From: Nakamurella flavida
Lineage (GTDB): Bacteria; Actinomycetota; Actinomycetes; Mycobacteriales; Nakamurellaceae
Length of the DNA stretch: 64,000 bases
Assembly (NCBI RefSeq): GCF_030811475.1
Contig: NZ_JAUSQV010000001.1
Coordinates: forward strand, 1,883,501 to 1,947,500
Reading direction: 5' to 3'
In this document: piece after piece, positions 7,888 to 16,113 of the stretch
Numbering within the stretch: the stretch's first letter is position 1
Layout of the letters: every line of letters starts with the position of its first letter
Made by a program: the position numbers and the translations under genes
The notes under the pieces: generated by a model
The model's input: the letters and a program-made list of their open reading frames with translations, nothing else
Databases searched by the model: none
What the model was told of the DNA's origin: nothing

Positions 7888-8844
7888 TCAGATCTGGACG
7901 GGCTGCTTGGGCAGGATCCGGCGCAGGTACTCCCGATTGGTGGCACTGACCGACAGCCCGTCGCCACCGTAGTGCTCGGTGCAGAACGCACCGCGGTAGC
8001 CCAGCGCGATGGCCATCTTCACCGCCTTGCGGTAGTTGATGACGCCGTACTCCATCGGCACCGGGGCGGTGGTGATCAGTCCGGTCGACTCGTCCTCGTC
8101 GCGCGTGTAGTTCTTCACGTGCCAGTAGTTGGCGTAGGGCAGGGTCTTCTCCGCCATCACCTCCCAGTGCTCGACCGGGCGGTGCAGGCGGACCAGGTTG
8201 CCCAGGTCGGGGTTGAGCCCGACGTTGTCCAGGCCGACGTCCTGGACGAAGCGCGCCGAGCTGTCGGCCGTGCCGAGGTAGGTGTCCTCGTACATCTCGA
8301 GCGTGATGCCCAACCCGACCTGGGCCGCGTGCTCGCCCAGTTCCCGGGTGCGCCGTACGGCCAGGTTCCACACCTCCGGGTCCGGGTCGTCGATCGGCCC
8401 CTGCACCGTCCAGAACCACAGCGCGCGCTTCTGCTCCGGGGTGAGCGCCCGGAAGAACCCGAACGACACGACCGAGGCGCCGACCGTGGCGGACGCGTCG
8501 ATGACCCGGTGGCCGTAGGCCAGGTACTCGTCCCCGAACTCCGGGTCGACCACGCTGCGCCGCGCGGTGGACACCGCCGGGATGGTGAGTCCGGCCGCGG
8601 CGATGACGTCCTGGAACTCGGTGAGCCGCTCGGGGCTGAGATCGGCGATGCGCAGCCAGGAGTCGGTCGGGTCGATCTCGGTGAAGCCGGCGTCGACGAC
8701 GTCCTGCACCGTCTCCGCCCACCCCTGCGCACTCTGGTCCTGCGGGGAGGATCCGTCGGGCAGGGCGCCGGCGTAGGAGATCATCGCCGCGGCGATGGGC
8801 CAGTTCTCGTTGTTCAGCGCGGTGGTCGGGCCGGTGGTGGCCAT
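7888..8844 (-). CDS. Sugar phosphate isomerase/epimerase (AP endonuclease 2-fold TIM barrel)
   Basis: This 318-residue member of the xylose-isomerase-like TIM-barrel family has the expected metal ligands: Glu in ITLEMYEDT, Asp in GLNPDLGNL, His in YWHVKNYTRDED and Glu in AFCTEHYGGD. In tetritol pathways this family supplies EryC (erythrulose-1-phosphate 3-epimerase), and in tetronate pathways OtnI (2-oxo-tetronate isomerase). Either role would suit the neighbours, and the sequence does not choose between them. It lies 49 nt after the MFS gene and 11 nt before the TIM-like gene. Confidence 0.75.
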   Translation of the reverse strand: MATTGPTTALNNENWPIAAAMISYAGALPDGSSPQDQSAQGWAETVQDVVDAGFTEIDPTDSWLRIADLSPERLTEFQDVIAAAGLTIPAVSTARRSVVDPEFGDEYLAYGHRVIDASATVGASVVSFGFFRALTPEQKRALWFWTVQGPIDDPDPEVWNLAVRRTRELGEHAAQVGLGITLEMYEDTYLGTADSSARFVQDVGLDNVGLNPDLGNLVRLHRPVEHWEVMAEKTLPYANYWHVKNYTRDEDESTGLITTAPVPMEYGVINYRKAVKMAIALGYRGAFCTEHYGGDGLSVSATNREYLRRILPKQPVQI

Positions 8845-8893
8845 GGGGTGCCTTTCTCGGGGCGGTCGTGCGGGGAGGGGACAGGCGGCCGGG

Positions 8894-10240
8894 TCAGAGG
8901 AGTTCGTCGGCCTTGTTCTTGAACCGGTAGGTCATAAACATCATCACCGCGGCCACGAACGGCAGGATGCCGAGCGCGACGACACCGGCGGGGCCGTCGG
9001 AGTCGAACCAGCCGTTGACGATGTTGCGCAGGTTGGGGGCGACGAACCCACCCAGGTTGCCCAGCGAGTTGATGAGGCCGATGCCCGCGGCCGCCGCCGT
9101 GCCGCTCAGGAACGCGGTCGGGTAGGACCAGGTCACCGGACCCACCGCGAGGAAGCTGCAGACGGTCAGGGTCAGGAAGATGATGCCCAGCGTGGGCAGC
9201 GAGTTGGACCCGGCGTAGGCCGCCCCGAACAGGGACAACCCGGTGGTGATGAACAGGACGACACCGAACTTGCGGCGGCGCTCCACGGTGGTCGCCGCCT
9301 TGCCCACGAAGTAGCAGGCGAAGATGCCGAAGAACCACGGGATCGCCGAGAGCAGTCCGACCTGCAGTCCGACCTTCGTCCCGGTCAGCGCGGACACCTG
9401 CTGCGGCAGGTAGAACGTCACGCCGTAGACGGCGATCTGCAGGCAGAAGTAGATGACCGTGAAGTACCAGACCTTGCCGTTGCGCAGCGCGGCACCCACG
9501 CCGCGTGGCCCGGTCTCGTCCTTGACGGTGTCCTCCAGGGCCATGATCTCGGCCAGCGCGGCCTTCTCCTCGACGGACAGGAACTTGGCCTTGGCCGGGC
9601 TGTCGATGAGGAAGAACAGGCAGGCGATGCCCGCGAGGATGGCCAGCCCGCCCTCCACGGCGAACATCAGCTGCCAGCCGCGGATGGACCCCAGGTCGTT
9701 GCCGACGTTGATCAGCCAGCCGGACAGCGGGCTGCCGATCATCTGCGAGAACGGCTGCGCCAGATAGAAGATGGCGAACATCTGCACGCGGACCTTGTTC
9801 GGGAACCACTGCGAGAGGAACAGGATGACGCCGGGGAACAGGCCGGCCTCGGTGACGCCCAGCAGGAAGCGCAGCAGGATGAACGAGGTCGGGCCCTGCA
9901 CGAAGGCGAAGCAGGCCGAGACGATGCCCCAGGTGATGGCGATGCGGGCCAGCCAGATCTTGGCGCCCACCTTCTGCAGCAGAAGGTTGCTCGGGATCTC
10001 GAAGATGGCGTAACCGACGAAGAAGAACCCGGCGCCGAACGCGTAGGCGGAGGCGGAGATCCCGCGGTCGACCTCGAGTCCCGCCTCGGCGAAGCCGACG
10101 TTCGTGCGGTCCAGGAAGGACACGACGTACAGGATCACCAGCATCGGCATCAGCCGCTTGGCGGCCTTGCTGATCGCGGACTTCAGGACGGGTGACTGGA
10201 GCAGCTCACGGCTGGTCTTGGGGATGGGGGTGGTGGACAT
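8894..10240 (-). CDS. MFS transporter, anion:cation symporter (ACS) type
   Basis: This 448-residue inner-membrane permease has about 12 hydrophobic segments. VSFLDRTNVGFA in TM1, the LLLQKVGAKIWLARIAITWG region and LRFLLGVTEAGLFPGVILFLSQWFP are hallmarks of the ACS family (phthalate, tartrate, glucarate and 4-hydroxyphenylacetate permeases). These usually import organic acids with protons. Within a tetronate/tetrulose operon the likely cargo is a four-carbon sugar acid or polyol. Start ATG 10240 (MSTTPIPKTSRELLQSP) has a GGAG-containing leader. It follows the 56-residue membrane protein by 160 nt. Confidence 0.85.
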   Translation of the reverse strand: MSTTPIPKTSRELLQSPVLKSAISKAAKRLMPMLVILYVVSFLDRTNVGFAEAGLEVDRGISASAYAFGAGFFFVGYAIFEIPSNLLLQKVGAKIWLARIAITWGIVSACFAFVQGPTSFILLRFLLGVTEAGLFPGVILFLSQWFPNKVRVQMFAIFYLAQPFSQMIGSPLSGWLINVGNDLGSIRGWQLMFAVEGGLAILAGIACLFFLIDSPAKAKFLSVEEKAALAEIMALEDTVKDETGPRGVGAALRNGKVWYFTVIYFCLQIAVYGVTFYLPQQVSALTGTKVGLQVGLLSAIPWFFGIFACYFVGKAATTVERRRKFGVVLFITTGLSLFGAAYAGSNSLPTLGIIFLTLTVCSFLAVGPVTWSYPTAFLSGTAAAAGIGLINSLGNLGGFVAPNLRNIVNGWFDSDGPAGVVALGILPFVAAVMMFMTYRFKNKADELL

Positions 10241-10400
10241 GATGGGCTCCTGCGGGGAGGGGAAGCCGGGAAGAGGGCGGCGGACCCGGGATGCCGGGTC
10301 GGCCGGGGCGGGCGGCCTCGGGATGCGGAGGTCGCGGCGGGGGCCACGCCCGGCGGAGGCCGGGCGGATCGCGGACCCGCCGGGGCGGGAGAGCCCGGGG

Positions 10401-10571
10401 TCAGAGCGAGACGAGCAGCAGGACCAGGGCGACCAGCAGGATGACGATGCCGACGGCCAGGTAGATCTTGCGTTCCCGGCTCCACGCGGGAGCGGGGGTG
10501 GCACGGGCGGAGTTCGGACGGGCCGGTTCCGGGGCGGCGGGGTCCGGGCGGGACGGGCGCGGGCTGGACAT
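10401..10571 (-). CDS. Small single-pass membrane protein, 56 residues
   Basis: This short frame reads MSSPRPSRPDPAAPEPA, then a Pro/Ala/Arg-rich cytoplasmic part, WSRERKIYLAVGIVIL and a C-terminal LLVALVLLLVSL, ending at TGA 10401-10403. One transmembrane helix covers residues ~38-55. The ATG at 10571 is 11 nt past the SDR stop. A TAGGAG Shine-Dalgarno overlaps that stop codon, so translation is probably coupled. It is directly upstream of the MFS permease gene, so an accessory or stabilising role for the transporter is possible but inferred. I do not recognise a family. Confidence 0.7.
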   Translation of the reverse strand: MSSPRPSRPDPAAPEPARPNSARATPAPAWSRERKIYLAVGIVILLVALVLLLVSL

Positions 10572-10582
10572 GACGGCAGCTC

Positions 10583-11350
10583 CTAGTGCATGTAGAGGCC
10601 ACCGTCGACATTCAGCGTCTGGCCGGTGATGAAGCCGGTGTCCTCGCTGATGAGGAAGGCGATGGCGGCGGCGATGTCGAGGGGGCTGCCGATGCGGTTG
10701 GTGAGCAGATCGGCGGCGAGCTCGTCCTTGCGGTCCGGGCTCAGCGTTCCGCCCATGATGTCGGTGTCGATCGGGCCGGGAGCGATGGCGTTGACGGTGA
10801 TGTCGTACGGGCCCAGCTCACGGGCCACCGCGCGGGTCAGACCGATGACGCCGGCCTTCGCCACCGAATAGGGCGTCTTGCTGAACGTGCCGCCGCCCCG
10901 CTGCGCGGAGATCGACGAGATGTTCACGATGCGGCCGATGCGGTTGCGCACCATGGTCTCGGCCACCCGACGGGTCGCGTAGTGCACCCCGTTGAGGTTG
11001 ATGTTCAGGACGCGGTCCCACTCGGCCGCGTCGAGCTCGAGGTACGGGACCGGGGAGCTGACCCCGGCGATGTTGGCCAGGGCGACGATCTGCGGCAGGG
11101 CCGCCTCCAGCTCGTCGATCGCGGCGCGGACGGAGGTCTCGTCACCGATGTCGGCACCGGCGCCCGCCGCCTGCACACCGTGCTTCTCGGCCAGCTCGGC
11201 CGCGAGGGCCTTGCTGGCGGCGTCGTCGAGGTCGATGACCCCGATGTTCCACCCCTGGGCGGCCAGGTGGTCCACGGTGAAGCGGCCGATGCCCCGGGGG
11301 GACACCGCGCCGGTGACGATCACCGTCCTGGCACTCGGGAACTGTGTCAT
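10583..11350 (-). CDS. Short-chain dehydrogenase/reductase of the C4-sugar operon
   Basis: This 255-residue classical SDR has the cofactor motif TGAVSPRGIGRFT and an NIAGVSSP variant of NNAG. The catalytic Ser and Tyr-x-x-x-Lys appear as ISSISAQRGGG...YSVAK, and IAPGPIDTDI follows. Start ATG 11350 opens MTQFPSARTVIVTGA. It would oxidise a secondary hydroxyl with NAD(P)+. In this cluster, oxidation of a tetritol (erythritol or L-threitol) to L-erythrulose is the natural candidate, though that role is inferred from context. It is 65 nt from the upstream 3-hydroxyacyl-CoA-dehydrogenase-type gene and overlaps the ribosome-binding site of the small membrane protein. Confidence 0.83.
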   Translation of the reverse strand: MTQFPSARTVIVTGAVSPRGIGRFTVDHLAAQGWNIGVIDLDDAASKALAAELAEKHGVQAAGAGADIGDETSVRAAIDELEAALPQIVALANIAGVSSPVPYLELDAAEWDRVLNINLNGVHYATRRVAETMVRNRIGRIVNISSISAQRGGGTFSKTPYSVAKAGVIGLTRAVARELGPYDITVNAIAPGPIDTDIMGGTLSPDRKDELAADLLTNRIGSPLDIAAAIAFLISEDTGFITGQTLNVDGGLYMH

Positions 11351-11415
11351 GGCAGGCCTTTCCGCAGTCGTTCCGGGCCGGACGCCTCCCCGGCCGGGGA
11401 GGCGACCGCGGCGGA

Positions 11416-12381
11416 TCAGTTGATGGGGGCGGGACCGAGGTCCTCGAGGAGCTTCTGCATCGCGACATACGCCTTGTTGCGGTACGCGATCAGTTCGGGG
11501 GTCCGGTCGGCCGGGACGTTGAGGAAGCCGGCGCCGGTCTTCGTGCCGAGCTTGCCGGCGGCGACGAGGTCGCTGAGGATCTTCGGGGTGGCGAACCGCT
11601 CCGGGAAGCCGGTCTGCAGGGACTTGTAGCAGAAGTCGTAGACGTCGAGCCCGGCCATGTCGGCGATGGCGAACGGACCGAAGAACGGGAGTCGGAAGCC
11701 GAACGTGGTGCGCACCAGCGTGTCGATGTCCTCGGCCGTCGCGGTGCCGTCCTCGACGAGCTTGGTCGCCTCGTGGAAGAGCGCGTACTGCAACCGGTTC
11801 AGCACGAACCCGGTGACGTCCTTGACGACCGCGGTCGACTTGCCGGAGGCGTGCACGATGTCCTGCGCCCGGGCGACGACATCGGCATCGGTGCCGGCGT
11901 GCGGGATGATCTCGACACCGGGGATGAACGGGGACGGGTTGGAGAAGTGCACTCCGAGGAAGCGCTCCGGATTGCCCACCGCGTCGGCCATGTCGCCGAT
12001 GGAGATGGTCGAGGTGTTGGACCCGATGATGGCGTCCGGCCGGGCCGCGGCGGTGATCTGCCGCAGGGTGTCGTGCTTGATGGCCAGGACCTCGGGCACG
12101 GCCTCCTCGATGAAGTCGGCGTCGGCGACGGCCTGGGCGAGCGACTCCGCCGGCCACAGGTTCTTCTGCAGGGTCTCGGTGGCGCCGGCCGGGAAGAGTC
12201 CGTCGGCCACGAAGTCCTTCGACTCGGCGATGAGCCGGTCGAAGTTCCGCTGCGCCACCTCGGCGCTGACGTCGGCGAGAGCCACGCGGGCCCCGGCCAG
12301 CGCGAGCACCTGGGCGATGCCGCCGCCCATGTATCCGGAGCCGACGACGGCGATCCTGCGGCCGTCCAACGATGTGGTCAT
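11416..12381 (-). CDS. 3-hydroxyacyl-CoA dehydrogenase-family NAD+ oxidoreductase
   Basis: This 321-residue two-domain protein has the N-terminal Rossmann motif VVGSGYMGGGIAQVLA and FIEEAVPE. SNTSTISIGDMA and VHFSNPSPFIPGVEII contain the catalytic region, and a C-terminal 3HCDH domain carries VVKDVTGFVLNRLQYALFHEA. Besides fatty-acid enzymes this family includes L-gulonate-3-dehydrogenase and carnitine dehydrogenase, which act on free hydroxy acids or sugars. Between a tetrulose kinase and an SDR, a role oxidising a C4 polyol or sugar acid is more plausible than beta-oxidation. No enoyl-CoA hydratase or thiolase is nearby. Start ATG 12381 follows a GAGAGGACACC leader. Confidence 0.8.
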   Translation of the reverse strand: MTTSLDGRRIAVVGSGYMGGGIAQVLALAGARVALADVSAEVAQRNFDRLIAESKDFVADGLFPAGATETLQKNLWPAESLAQAVADADFIEEAVPEVLAIKHDTLRQITAAARPDAIIGSNTSTISIGDMADAVGNPERFLGVHFSNPSPFIPGVEIIPHAGTDADVVARAQDIVHASGKSTAVVKDVTGFVLNRLQYALFHEATKLVEDGTATAEDIDTLVRTTFGFRLPFFGPFAIADMAGLDVYDFCYKSLQTGFPERFATPKILSDLVAAGKLGTKTGAGFLNVPADRTPELIAYRNKAYVAMQKLLEDLGPAPIN

Positions 12382-12507
12382 GTGGTGTCCTCTCGGTGGT
12401 GCTGGTGCGGATGCGGACGGCCGGGGTCCCCGTGCGGGACTGCCGCGGGCCTGGGCCCGTCCGGGACTGCTGTGCTCCGCGGCCCCGGGCAGGGCGCGCG
12501 GACGGTG

Positions 12508-14217
12508 TCAGGACCGGCCGGGCCGGAAGCTCTCCGCCAGGGCGGTGGTGATCAGGCCGAAGGAGATGGCGCCGGGATCGGCGTGGCCGACGCTCTTCTC
12601 GGCGAGCGGACGGGCCCGGCCCTTGCGGGGACGGAGCTCGGCGGTCGCCTCGGCCGCGGTGGTGGCGGCCCGGGCCGCGGCGTCGAACGAGGAGACGGGG
12701 TCTCCCCCGGCGATCTGCGCGGCGAAGGTCTCGGCGAACGGCAGGAGGGCGTCCACCATGGTCTTGTCACCGAGTTCGGCCTTGCCCAACCCGGTGATGG
12801 AATCGGCGAACGCCTGCACGGCGCGGGCGGCGTCCTGCGCGTCGTAGCTCTCCCGGTTGCCCAGGGTCAGCCCCACGGTGATGACCGCGGTGCCCCAGAG
12901 CGCGCCGGAGGTGCCGCCGGCCTTCTCGCTCCAGGCCTCGCCGGCGCGGGTGAGCACGGTCTGCACGCTCTCCCCGTCGGACTCCCGGGCCGCTGCCACG
13001 GCGCCCTCGATGCCACGGCGCATGCCGATGCCGTGATCACCGTCCCCGGCGATGGCGTCCAGATCACCCAGCGCCTGCTCGTGTTCCTCGACGGTCGCGC
13101 GGATGGACTCCAGGGCGGCGATCGCGCTGCGCCCCAGGGCGACGGCCGCCGGGGTACCGGCCTGGACCGCTTCCGCGGTGGCCTCGGTGAGTTCGGCGGC
13201 GTCGCGTTGCGGGCGGGCGTCGGCGGTGCCCTTGCGGAAGGCGGGCGTGTCGGCGGGGGCGGACCACCAGGTGGCCAGCTCGTCGTCCAGCCAGAACAGG
13301 GTCAGCGAGACGCCGGACATGTCCAGGCTGGTGACCAGCTCGCCGCACTCCGGCTCGACGATCTCCAGATCGGCGGCCAGCAGCAGCTTCTCGATCTTCC
13401 CGTACAGCAGGAAGAGCTCGTCGTACTTGACCGTGCCCAACCCGTTGACGATGACGGCGACCCGACTGCCCGCGTCCTCCGGCTTGTCGGCGAGGAGCTT
13501 GTCGACCAGCAACCGGGCCAGCTCGGACGCGGTGGGCATGGGGTGCTCGGAGATGCCGGGCTCGCCGTGGATGCCCAGACCGAGGGACATCTGGCCGTCG
13601 GGGACGGTGAACAGCGGGGCGTCGGCACCGGGCAGGGTGCACCCGGCGAAGGCGACGCCCAGGGTGCGGGTGTGGTGGTTGGCCTTGCGGGCCAGGCGTT
13701 CCACCTCGTCCAGGTCCAGCCCGGCCTCCGCGGCGGCGCCGGCCACCTTGAAGACGGTGAGGTCGCCGGCGATGCCACGACGCAGCTCGATCGTCTCGAT
13801 CGGTGCACTGGCGATGTCGTCGGTGACCAGCACGGTCCGGGTCTCGATCCCCTCGGCGTTCAGCCGCTGCTGCGCCTGACCGAAGTGCAGGACGTCGCCG
13901 GCGTAGTTGCCGTAGCTCAGCAGCACTCCCCCGCCGACCTGCGAGGCTTTGGCCACCCGGTACACCTGACCGGCGGCGGGCGAGGCGAACATGTTGCCGC
14001 AGGCGGAACCGGCCGCCAGTCCCGGGCCGACCAGCCCGGCGAAGGCCGGGTAGTGACCGGAACCGCCACCGATGACCACGGCCACCTGACCGGGCGTCAT
14101 CTCGGTGGACCGGACGACGCCACCGTCGACCCGGGCGACGTGACTGCGGTTGGCGGCCACGAAACCGTCCAGTGCCTCGTCGGCGAAGGCGGCGGGATCA
14201 TCGAACAGAACAGTCAT
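12508..14217 (-). CDS. lerK: DhaKL-type kinase, probable L-erythrulose kinase
   Basis: This 569-residue protein fuses DhaK and DhaL domains as in single-chain ATP-dependent dihydroxyacetone kinases. In DhaK, VIGGGSGHYPAFAG (residues ~48-61) forms the substrate loop and H217 (GLGIHGEPG) is the expected covalent substrate anchor. The DhaL domain begins near 350; DAIAGDGDHG (387-396) supplies the Asp/Mg-ATP site and GHADPGAISF lies near the end. GHYPAFAG replaces the GHEPAHAG of true DHA kinases, which matches my recollection of mycobacterial tetrulose kinases (LerK/DerK). It is first in the minus-strand operon and has a palindromic CCTATAGG site about 100 nt upstream. D-erythrulose is an alternative substrate. 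Confidence 0.82.
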   Translation of the reverse strand: MTVLFDDPAAFADEALDGFVAANRSHVARVDGGVVRSTEMTPGQVAVVIGGGSGHYPAFAGLVGPGLAAGSACGNMFASPAAGQVYRVAKASQVGGGVLLSYGNYAGDVLHFGQAQQRLNAEGIETRTVLVTDDIASAPIETIELRRGIAGDLTVFKVAGAAAEAGLDLDEVERLARKANHHTRTLGVAFAGCTLPGADAPLFTVPDGQMSLGLGIHGEPGISEHPMPTASELARLLVDKLLADKPEDAGSRVAVIVNGLGTVKYDELFLLYGKIEKLLLAADLEIVEPECGELVTSLDMSGVSLTLFWLDDELATWWSAPADTPAFRKGTADARPQRDAAELTEATAEAVQAGTPAAVALGRSAIAALESIRATVEEHEQALGDLDAIAGDGDHGIGMRRGIEGAVAAARESDGESVQTVLTRAGEAWSEKAGGTSGALWGTAVITVGLTLGNRESYDAQDAARAVQAFADSITGLGKAELGDKTMVDALLPFAETFAAQIAGGDPVSSFDAAARAATTAAEATAELRPRKGRARPLAEKSVGHADPGAISFGLITTALAESFRPGRS

Positions 14218-14316
14218 GATTCCTCATTGAATCTCCGGCGGATCGGCCCACTGCTGTGGACGACGGTCCGCGCTCCGGTCAGGTGCCGTGCGGCCCCATC
14301 AGCATTCGGGGCGTTT

Positions 14317-14327
14317 CCTATAGGATC
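14317..14327 (-). promoter_or_regulatory. Candidate GntR operator, site 1 (lerK promoter)
   Basis: The palindrome CCTATAGG (14317-14324), extended to CCTATAGGATC, lies about 100 nt upstream of the DhaKL start. An inverted copy of the same 11-mer occurs at 15084-15094, before the GntR gene. The two are the only copies I found in the window. Confidence 0.65.
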
Positions 14328-14366
14328 TACGCATGTGAGGTCGGTGTCAAGACCCTGCGCGCCGGC

Positions 14367-15077
14367 TCAGCGCCGGGGATGGGCCATCGGGATGTCCCGG
14401 GACCGCACGTCGCCCAGCGCCCGGGCCTTGACCCCCGCCAGGTGGGCGACCATCGCCTCCCCCACCGAGTGCGCCGCTCCGGTCCGGAACGCCGCCAGGA
14501 TCGCGGTGTGCTCCTCGATGGCGGCCTCGGCATCGGTCACCCCGACCCCGTTGAAGTAGCGGAATCGTTGGATCTGACCGCCGAGTCCCTCGTAGGCGGA
14601 GAGCAGGAAGCGGTTGCCGGAATGCTCCGCGATCAACCGGTGGAGCCGCTCGTCGGCCTCCCAGTAGTCGCGGAACTCGGCGAACGACCCACCGCGGGGT
14701 GCGTCCCGCAGATCGGCCACCGACCGCGCGAGTTCGGCGACGAGTTCCGGGGTGGCGCGCTCGCAGGCACGCATTGCGGTGACGGGCTCCAGGACCAACC
14801 GGGCGTCCATCAGCTCGCCCAGCTCCTCGGTGGTGAACAGCGGGGCCACCCGGTACCCCTTGAGGGCCACCCGGGTCACCATCCCGGTGGACTCCAACCG
14901 GGCCAGCGCCTCGCGGACCGGGGTGGGCGAGACGTCGAGATCCCGGGCCAGTCCGTCGATGCTGATCCCGGCCCCGGCCGTGAACCGGCCGTCCATCAGC
15001 CCGGCCAGGACTTCCTCGTAGACGCGATCGGTCAACACCTGCCGATTGACGGCACGCGGACGCACTCCTCCGGGCAT
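14367..15077 (-). CDS. GntR-family (FCD-type) transcriptional regulator
   Basis: This 236-residue protein has an N-terminal GntR winged helix (residues ~12-75, ISIDGLARDLDVSPTPVREALARLESTGMV) and a C-terminal all-helical FCD ligand domain. Its metal-binding positions would be Asp/His in RDYWEADERLHRLIAEHSGN and the later EEHTAILAAF. FCD regulators sense small organic acids or sugar derivatives. Start ATG 15077 gives MPGGVRPRAVNRQVL. The two CCTATAGG sites, one before this gene and one before the DhaKL operon, suggest it represses both itself and the tetrulose operon until the inducer arrives. Confidence 0.88.
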   Translation of the reverse strand: MPGGVRPRAVNRQVLTDRVYEEVLAGLMDGRFTAGAGISIDGLARDLDVSPTPVREALARLESTGMVTRVALKGYRVAPLFTTEELGELMDARLVLEPVTAMRACERATPELVAELARSVADLRDAPRGGSFAEFRDYWEADERLHRLIAEHSGNRFLLSAYEGLGGQIQRFRYFNGVGVTDAEAAIEEHTAILAAFRTGAAHSVGEAMVAHLAGVKARALGDVRSRDIPMAHPRR

Positions 15078-15083
15078 CTGCGG

Positions 15084-15094
15084 GATCCTATAGG
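15084..15094 (-). promoter_or_regulatory. Candidate GntR operator, site 2 (gntR autoregulation)
   Basis: GATCCTATAGG is the exact reverse complement of site 1 at 14317-14327. It lies 7 nt upstream of the GntR ATG, where a bound protein would block initiation. Confidence 0.6.
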
Positions 15095-15151
15095 CATGCC
15101 GCGGACGCTGTCCGGGTCGGCGCCCGCAGCCGGTGACCCGGCCGGGCCGCC

Positions 15152-16054
15152 TCACGGCCGCGTCGCGGGGGACAGCACGGTCACCACCGTCGAGTCGTCC
15201 TGGGCGCCCAGCCCGTTGGCCTCGGCGATCAGGTAGAGCTGCTGTGCGGCCGCCGCCAGGGGCAGCGGCACGTGGGCCTCGCGACCCACACCGGTGACGA
15301 TGCCCATGTCCTTGACGAAGATGTCGATGCGGGACTTCACCTCGGCCGGTTCGTCGGTGTAGGCCTGGAGCATCCGCGGGCCGCGATCGCCGAGCATGAA
15401 CGACCCGGCCGCGCCCTGGGCCAGCGTGCCGACGACGACGGCCGGGTCGAGGCCCAACCCGCGGGCCAGGGCGACGGCCTCGGCGGCCGCGGCGATGTGC
15501 ACGCCGGCCAGCAGCTGGTTGATGGTCTTGAGCGCCTGACCGTCCCCGGGTCGCGGCCCGACCACCGTCAGCGTGGAGGCGAGCCGGTCCAGGACGGGGC
15601 GGACCTGCTGCAGCGCAGCGTCTTCCGCGCCGACCACGATCAGCAGGTCGCCCTGCCCGGCACGCACCGGTCCCCCGCTGATCGGGGCGTCGACGAGGAC
15701 GTGCCCGGTCGCCTGCAGCCGCGCGTGCAGCTCACGCGCCGCGTCGGGGCCGATGGTGCTGGTCAGGATGACGACGCCACCGGGGCGCAGCGTGCTCGTC
15801 ACGCCCCCCTCGCCGAACAGCGCCGCCGACGCCTGCTCGTGGTCGCGGACGGCGAGCAGCGCCACGTCCGCGGCGGCGGCTGCCTCGGCCGGGGTGCCGG
15901 CCTGCCCACCACCGGCCGCCACGAGCAGATCCCGCCGGGCCTGGGCGATGTCGAAGCCGGTGACGGGGAAGGCGCCGGCCAGGTGGGTGGCCATGGGGAG
16001 CCCCATGGCCCCCAGTCCGATGACGGCGACGTGCGGAGAAGTGTTCTGCGGCAT
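15152..16054 (-). CDS. HIBADH/6-phosphogluconate-type dehydrogenase, probable tetronate (L-threonate) dehydrogenase
   Basis: This 300-residue beta-hydroxyacid dehydrogenase has the NAD motif VIGLGAMGLPMA (residues 11-22), the substrate loop DAPISGGPVRAGQG (122-135) and the catalytic Lys at 176 (GQALKTINQLL). The helical C-terminal half contains EAVALARGLGLDP. Family members oxidise the C2 or C3 hydroxyl of short hydroxy acids. In DUF1537 kinase clusters the partner is LtnD, which turns L-threonate into 2-oxo-tetronate. Here the DUF1537 kinase is directly upstream (59 nt), so that role is favoured. D-erythronate or glycerate stereoisomers remain possible. Confidence 0.82.
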   Translation of the reverse strand: MPQNTSPHVAVIGLGAMGLPMATHLAGAFPVTGFDIAQARRDLLVAAGGGQAGTPAEAAAAADVALLAVRDHEQASAALFGEGGVTSTLRPGGVVILTSTIGPDAARELHARLQATGHVLVDAPISGGPVRAGQGDLLIVVGAEDAALQQVRPVLDRLASTLTVVGPRPGDGQALKTINQLLAGVHIAAAAEAVALARGLGLDPAVVVGTLAQGAAGSFMLGDRGPRMLQAYTDEPAEVKSRIDIFVKDMGIVTGVGREAHVPLPLAAAAQQLYLIAEANGLGAQDDSTVVTVLSPATRP

Positions 16055-16113
16055 GACGTGTCCTGTTCAGGGGTGGGGGTCGGGGCGGAGGGTGCGGGCC
16101 GCAGCGGGTGGAC

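Noticed and set aside
11416-12381. Fatty-acid beta-oxidation 3-hydroxyacyl-CoA dehydrogenase
   Set aside because: No hydratase, thiolase or acyl-CoA dehydrogenase is nearby and the gene sits within the C4 operon. The family also includes sugar-acid and carnitine dehydrogenases.
11344-14559. A plus-strand open frame of over 1000 codons
   Set aside because: It lies antisense to the SDR, 3HCDH and DhaKL genes, whose motifs are intact. Its product is Gly/Arg/Val-rich with no domain, as expected for an antisense shadow in GC-rich DNA.
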